DNA from: a bacterium
GTDB taxonomy: Bacteria; Gemmatimonadota; Gemmatimonadetes; Gemmatimonadales; Gemmatimonadaceae
Assembly: GCA_021802745.1 (NCBI GenBank)
Contig: JAJZRK010000089.1
Location: forward strand, 1-13,023
Reading direction: 5' to 3'
Length of the DNA: 13,023 nt
Position 1 is the stretch's first letter, and each line of letters begins with the position of its first letter. Below, one piece after another: positions 7,011-13,023 of the stretch. The position numbers and the translations under genes are program-made. The notes beneath the pieces were generated by a model, which saw only the letters and a program-made list of their open reading frames with translations, had not been told where the DNA came from and ran no database searches.

Positions 7011-8191
7011 CCGTGCTGCGCCGCCTCCTCGCGGGCATCGCGATGACGGCAGTACTGGGCGCCGCCATCTTCTTTTTCGGCGTCGCGCGCATCGTCGGCG
7101 CCCGCATGAACCGCGTGGACGAGCGCAAGGGCATTGCCGTGTCGGCGCGCGCCGCGGCGCTGCATCAGACGCTGGTGGTGGCGGACCTGCACAACGACCT
7201 GCTGCTCTGGGACCGCGACCCCGTGGCGCTGGGCTGGTGGGGGCACACGGACGTCTCGCGCCTCGTCGAGGGAAACGTCGCCATCGAGGTTTTCTCGACG
7301 GTGACGAAGACCCCAAAGGGCCAGAACTACGAGCGCAACAGCGCCGCCACCGACAACATCACGCTGCTCGCCATTGCCTCGCGCTGGCCGCGCCGCACGT
7401 GGAACAGCCGGCTGCAGCGGGCGCTGTTCGAGGCCGAGAAGCTCGACCACGCCGCCGCCATCTCCGAGGGGCGCCTGGTGGTGGTGCACACCACGGGCGA
7501 ACTGCAGAAGGCGCTCGATTATCGCGCGGCGACGCCGGGGCTCAAGCCGGTCATCGGCATCCTGAACACCGAAGGGCTGCAGGCCATTGACGGCGAGCTG
7601 GCCAATCTCGACACGCTCTTTGCGCACGGCTTCCGCATGGCGGGCCTCGCCAATTTATTCGACAACGAGGTCGCGGGCTCGGCGCATGGCGAGGCGAAAG
7701 GCGGCCTCACGCCGCTCGGGCGTCGCGTCGTTGCGCGCATGCAGGAGTTGGGAATGATCGTGGACCTGGCGCACGTCTCGCCGCGGGGCTTCGACGAGGC
7801 GCTGGCGATGGCCGTGAAACCCGTGGTCGTCTCGCATACCGGCGTGCAGGCGACGTGCCGCGGGCCGCGCAACCTGTCGGACGAGCAGCTGCGAGCGTTG
7901 ACGGCGCGCGGCGCCCTGATCGGCATCGGCTTCTGGGACGGCGCCGTGTGCGATGCCTCGCCGCACGCGATCGCCAGGGCCATTCGGCATGCCGTGGACG
8001 TGGCCGGGCTCGACCATGTGGCGCTGGGCTCAGACTGGGACGGCGCGACCACCGTGGCGTTCGGGGCAGACCAGCTGGCCCAGCTCACCGAGGCCCTCCT
8101 GCAGGCGGGGTTCACCGAACCGGAAATTCGCGCCGTCATGGGGGAGAACGTCCGGCGCTTCCTGCTGGCGAACCTGCCGGCGGCCCATTAG
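7007..8191 (+). CDS. membrane dipeptidase, peptidase family M19 (renal dipeptidase-like)
   Basis: A dinuclear zinc dipeptidase of the amidohydrolase-like M19 family; members cleave dipeptides, some with D-residues. The 394-residue product starts with a basic segment and a hydrophobic stretch (about 8-28, LLAGIAMTAVLGAAIFFFG), likely an uncleaved signal anchor that places the enzyme in the periplasm. No lipobox cysteine is present. Expected metal ligands and catalytic residues are seen: H62 and D64 (DLHNDLLLW), E189 (NTEGLQAI), H256 (DLAHVSPRG), H277 (SHTGVQATC) and D343 (GSDWDGA). It starts at ATG 7007, overlapping the preceding stop (ATGA), with no separate Shine-Dalgarno site, so it is probably translated by coupling. 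The substrate is unknown; turnover of peptidoglycan-derived or scavenged dipeptides is only a guess. Confidence 0.9.
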   Translation: MTVLRRLLAGIAMTAVLGAAIFFFGVARIVGARMNRVDERKGIAVSARAAALHQTLVVADLHNDLLLWDRDPVALGWWGHTDVSRLVEGNVAIEVFSTVTKTPKGQNYERNSAATDNITLLAIASRWPRRTWNSRLQRALFEAEKLDHAAAISEGRLVVVHTTGELQKALDYRAATPGLKPVIGILNTEGLQAIDGELANLDTLFAHGFRMAGLANLFDNEVAGSAHGEAKGGLTPLGRRVVARMQELGMIVDLAHVSPRGFDEALAMAVKPVVVSHTGVQATCRGPRNLSDEQLRALTARGALIGIGFWDGAVCDASPHAIARAIRHAVDVAGLDHVALGSDWDGATTVAFGADQLAQLTEALLQAGFTEPEIRAVMGENVRRFLLANLPAAH

Positions 8192-8269
8192 GCGGCGTTC
8201 CCGAGACCGCCCTCGCACGGGGGCCGCAAGGTCGGGGAGTACCCGCCAGACCCGATCCGAGGCCAATTT

Positions 8270-8298
8270 TTGACCATATCGTGCCCCGTCCATATATT
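8270..8298 (+). promoter_or_regulatory. sigma70-type promoter of the kds operon
   Basis: The -35 box TTGACC (8270-8275) and -10 box TATATT (8293-8298) are separated by exactly 17 bases. Each matches the consensus at five of six positions (TTGACA, TATAAT). It lies in a locally AT-rich island in an otherwise GC-rich window. Transcription would start near 8305, giving a leader of about 40 bases before kdsB. It would drive kdsB, pyrG, kdsA, kdsC and kdsD. Confidence 0.75.
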
Positions 8299-8334
8299 GG
8301 CTGGCGTGATATTTGCATCTCCTTCTTCGCTGCC

Positions 8335-8342
8335 GGGGGGTG
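8335..8342 (+). promoter_or_regulatory. Shine-Dalgarno site supporting a CTG start for kdsB
   Basis: GGGGGGTG can pair along all eight bases with the 16S rRNA 3' end (complement AGGAGGTG) if two G-U wobbles are allowed. The core ends 6 bases before the CTG at 8347, an ideal distance. No ATG, GTG or TTG occurs in frame between the predicted transcription start and the conserved N-terminus, so this site decides the start. Confidence 0.6.
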
Positions 8343-8346
8343 CCAC

Positions 8347-10778
<2,432 letters not shown>

Positions 10779-10780
10779 CC

Positions 10781-11614
10781 ATGCCCGCTTCGTTTCCGCG
10801 TGACCAGCTCTTCCTGATCGCCGGTCCCTGCGTCGTCGAATCCGACGACATCATGCTGCGGGTGGGCGAGCACCTCGCCCGCCTCGCCGAGCGCCTGCCC
10901 GGCGGCATCATCTACAAGGCCAGCTTCGACAAGGCCAACCGGTCCAACGCCGGCGCCCATCGCGGCCCGGGCATGGAAGAGGGGCTTGCCGCGCTCGACC
11001 GCGTGCGCGAGGCGACGGGACTCCCGGTCATCACCGATGTGCACCTGCCGGAGCAGTGCGCAACGGTCGCGCTGGTCGCCGACGCCCTGCAGATCCCCGC
11101 CTTTCTCTGCCGCCAGACCGACCTGCTCGAGGCGGCCGGACGCACCGGGAGGCCGGTGAACATCAAGAAGGGCCAGTTCCTGCACCCCGAAGGAATGAAG
11201 GGCGCCGTCGCGAAGGTGCGCGAGTCCGATCCGGCCGGGGCGCGCGGACCGGGCGAGATGGACATCGCCGTCACGGAGCGCGGCTCGTTCTTCGGCTATG
11301 GCGACCTCGTGGTGGACATGCGCGCCATTCCGAGAATGCGCGCGGCCTGCGACTGTTCCGTGATCTTCGACGCCACGCATTCGGTGCAGCAGCCGGGCAA
11401 GGGGGAGGGCGGCGCGTCGGGTGGGGTGCGCGCCATGATCCCGCACCTGACGCTCGCCGCCTGCGCCGCCGGCGCCGACGGGTTGTTCATGGAGACACAC
11501 CCCGATCCCGCGCGCGCGCCCAGCGACGGCCCGAACATGATCCCGCTGCATCAACTCGATGACCTGATCCTGCGCGCCGTGGACGTGTGGGCCGCGGCGC
11601 GGGGACGGCGATGA
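10781..11614 (+). CDS. kdsA: 3-deoxy-8-phosphooctulonate synthase (Kdo-8-P synthase), metal-dependent type
   Basis: KdsA condenses phosphoenolpyruvate with arabinose 5-phosphate to Kdo 8-phosphate. The 277-residue product has IAGPCVVES (13-21), YKASFDKANRS, FLCRQTDLL, NIKKGQF, YGDLVVDMR, VIFDATHSVQQPG and SDGPNM. C17 in the GPC motif places it with the metal-dependent class, as in Aquifex aeolicus (Cys11); E. coli has Asn there. The other expected ligands are H200 (DATHSV), E238 (METHP) and D249 (SDGP), spaced much as in Aquifex. The start is ATG 10781, 2 bases after the pyrG stop, with a modest GAAGG about 10 bases upstream; the frame is open further up only as a shadow of pyrG. The stop overlaps kdsC as ATGA. 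Confidence 0.96.
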   Translation: MPASFPRDQLFLIAGPCVVESDDIMLRVGEHLARLAERLPGGIIYKASFDKANRSNAGAHRGPGMEEGLAALDRVREATGLPVITDVHLPEQCATVALVADALQIPAFLCRQTDLLEAAGRTGRPVNIKKGQFLHPEGMKGAVAKVRESDPAGARGPGEMDIAVTERGSFFGYGDLVVDMRAIPRMRAACDCSVIFDATHSVQQPGKGEGGASGGVRAMIPHLTLAACAAGADGLFMETHPDPARAPSDGPNMIPLHQLDDLILRAVDVWAAARGRR

Positions 11615-12183
11615 GCGCCCCGCTCGTGCTCGACGCCGAGACCGCGCGGCGCATAAAGTTCGTCATCTTCGACGTGGACGGCGTCATGAGCGATGGCGGC
11701 ATTTACCTGGGCGACGTGGACGGCCGCCGGATGGAGTTCAAGAAGTACGACATCCAGGACGGGCTCGGCATCCTGCTGCTGCGCTGGGCGGGCATCCGCG
11801 TCGGCATCATCACCGGCCGCGTGTCGGAGAGCGTCGCCCTGCGCGCCGCCGAGCTGAAGGTGGACGACCTGGTGCAGGACGAACAGGCCCGCAAGCTGCC
11901 CGCGCTCCGGAAGCTCTGCCACAAGCACGGCATCGCACTCGACGAGGTGGCTTTCCTCGGCGACGACCTCCCGGACGTCGGCGTGCTCCGCGAGGTGGGC
12001 TTGCCCGTCGTCGTGGCCAATGCCACCGACGACGCCGCGACGTGCGCGCGCCTGCGGCTCACGCGGTCGGGCGGAGCCGGCGCGGTGCGGGAGTTCTGCG
12101 AGCTGCTGCTGCGCGCGCGCGGCGAATGGGACGCGCTCGTCGAACGCTACGTGCAGAGCCGGGCGGAGGGAGCGGTCAAGTGA
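11611..12183 (+). CDS. kdsC: Kdo-8-phosphate phosphatase (HAD superfamily)
   Basis: KdsC removes phosphate from Kdo 8-phosphate to give free Kdo. The 190-residue product is a capless C0-type HAD phosphatase of the family's usual length (about 170-190). The nucleophile motif FDVDGVMSDG lies at about residues 20-29. YDIQDGLGILLLRWAGI, IITGRVSESVALRAAEL and FLGDDLPDVGVLREVGL follow, covering the conserved HAD motifs, with a Lys in the QARKLPAL segment as the probable motif III base. The C-terminal SGGAGAVREFCELLL is typical of KdsC. The start ATG 11611 overlaps the kdsA stop (ATGA) and has GGGGA about 5 bases upstream. The stop overlaps the kdsD start as GTGA, so kdsA-kdsC-kdsD look translationally coupled. 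Confidence 0.95.
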   Translation: MSAPLVLDAETARRIKFVIFDVDGVMSDGGIYLGDVDGRRMEFKKYDIQDGLGILLLRWAGIRVGIITGRVSESVALRAAELKVDDLVQDEQARKLPALRKLCHKHGIALDEVAFLGDDLPDVGVLREVGLPVVVANATDDAATCARLRLTRSGGAGAVREFCELLLRARGEWDALVERYVQSRAEGAVK

Positions 12184-13023
12184 CGACACCGGAAGACATC
12201 ATCGCGCGCGGACGGCGCGTCATCGCGCTCGAGCAAGTGGCGCTGGCCCGGGCCGCAGAGCGGGTGGGGCCAAGCTTCGCCGCCGCGGTGGATCTCATCG
12301 CCACCGCGAAGGGACGCACCATCCTCGCCGGCATCGGCAAGTCGGGGCTGATTGGCCGCAAGATCGCGGCGACGCTCACGTCCACCGGAACGCCGGCCGC
12401 CTTCCTGCATCCCACCGAGAGCGTGCATGGCGACCTCGGCATCGTCGGCAAGGACGATGTGGCCATCCTCATCTCGAAGAGCGGCGAGACCGACGAGCTG
12501 CTGCCGCTGCTGGAACAGCTCAAGCGACTGGGGGTAGGGGTGATCGCCATCACTGGCGAGCTCGACTCCACGCTGGCTCGCTCGGCGGACGTGGCGCTCG
12601 ACGCGTCGGTGGAGGAGGAGGCTTGCCCGCACGACCTCGCGCCGACGACCAGCACCACCGTGACGCTGGCGCTCGGCGACGCGCTGGCGGTCGCCCTGCT
12701 CGAAGTGAAGGGCTTTCGTCGGGAAGATTTCGCGCGGCTGCATCCGGGCGGTTCGCTCGGACGCAAGCTCCTCACCAAGGTGGCCGACGTGATGCTCACG
12801 GAACAGCTGCCTATCGTACCGCCCACCGCGACGATGCGCGAAGCCGTGGTGCTGCTGGCGGAGCGTCGCGGCATCGTGCTCGTGGCGGACGCGGCCGGAC
12901 GCATGCTGGGCCTGCTCACCACCGGGGACCTGACGCGGCTGATGGAGCGCGTGCAGGACGTGTTTGCGGTGCGCGTGGACGAGGTAATGGTGCGGACGCC
13001 GAAGACGGCGGCGGCCGACGAAC
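12180..13023 (+). CDS. kdsD: arabinose-5-phosphate isomerase, 3' end cut by the window
   Basis: KdsD interconverts ribulose 5-phosphate and arabinose 5-phosphate, supplying KdsA. The frame opens at GTG 12180, overlapping the kdsC stop (GTGA), with GGAGGGAG at 12165-12172 as a strong Shine-Dalgarno site. It runs open to the window end (281 codons of about 330). The N-terminal SIS domain has K54 (GIGKSGLIGRK), H83 (SVHGDLG), E106 (SGETDELL), E147 (EEEACPHDLAP) and H188 (LHPGGSLGRKLL), each 5 positions from the E. coli KdsD active-site residues K59, H88, E111, E152 and H193. The first CBS domain follows (DVMLTEQLPIVPP to LLTTGDLTRLMER), and the second has just begun at DEVMVRTPKTAA. It completes a ribulose-5-P to CMP-Kdo gene set. 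Confidence 0.95.
   Translation, partial: MTTPEDIIARGRRVIALEQVALARAAERVGPSFAAAVDLIATAKGRTILAGIGKSGLIGRKIAATLTSTGTPAAFLHPTESVHGDLGIVGKDDVAILISKSGETDELLPLLEQLKRLGVGVIAITGELDSTLARSADVALDASVEEEACPHDLAPTTSTTVTLALGDALAVALLEVKGFRREDFARLHPGGSLGRKLLTKVADVMLTEQLPIVPPTATMREAVVLLAERRGIVLVADAAGRMLGLLTTGDLTRLMERVQDVFAVRVDEVMVRTPKTAAADE

Larger units (their letters stand above)
8192..8346 (+). other. intergenic region upstream of the Kdo operon
   Basis: This is the longest gap in the window. The first ~70 bases are GC-rich with only short, imperfect inverted matches; I see no convincing intrinsic terminator. From about 8261 the sequence becomes AT-rich and carries the promoter, followed by an untranslated leader and a strong Shine-Dalgarno site. 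It separates the unit ending in the M19 dipeptidase from the Kdo cluster. Confidence 0.75.

Noticed and set aside
8192..8260. Intrinsic terminator after the M19 dipeptidase gene
   Set aside because: Only short imperfect stems such as CGGG/CCCG are present. The T-run at 8267-8271 is not preceded by a stable hairpin and overlaps the -35 box of the kds promoter.

Overview
This is a high-GC window (roughly two thirds G+C) from a Gram-negative bacterium. It is densely packed, and every gene I can support lies on the + strand. The Kdo genes imply a lipopolysaccharide outer membrane, and mqnE/mqnA/mqnC imply menaquinone made by the futalosine route rather than the Men route. GC content, LPS genes, futalosine genes and gene style together would fit Gemmatimonadota or a similar phylum, but this is an inference from memory; no rRNA or other marker in the window settles it.

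Region 1 (1-3857): the C-terminal part of fabF, starting at its catalytic cysteine, is followed within a few bases by mqnE, mqnA and mqnC. These cover three steps of futalosine menaquinone synthesis: chorismate dehydration, aminofutalosine synthesis and cyclisation to cyclic dehypoxanthinylfutalosine. The nucleoside-cleaving step (MqnB or MTAN) and MqnD are not in the window.

Region 2 (3872-8191): an unusual fusion of a double Clp N-terminal domain to IspF (isoprenoid synthesis), then a DedA-family membrane protein, a XerD-type tyrosine recombinase, a PabA/TrpG glutamine amidotransferase and a membrane-anchored M19 dipeptidase. Most junctions are 4-base GTGA/ATGA overlaps, so translational coupling is likely. 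IspF supplies precursors for the menaquinone side chain, and MqnA and PabA/TrpG both draw on chorismate.

Region 3 (8192-13023): a 155-base gap carries a near-consensus sigma70-type promoter. It is followed by kdsB (apparently starting at CTG), pyrG, kdsA, kdsC and kdsD (cut by the window end). This is a complete Kdo-to-CMP-Kdo set, with CTP synthase inside it to supply the CTP that KdsB uses.

The most striking observation is the Clp_N-IspF fusion at 3872-4822. Next are the CX5CX2C cysteine spacing in MqnE, the CTG start with a strong Shine-Dalgarno site for kdsB, and a probable leaderless GTG start for pabA/trpG. I saw no tRNA, rRNA, CRISPR array, insertion sequence or convincing intrinsic terminator.
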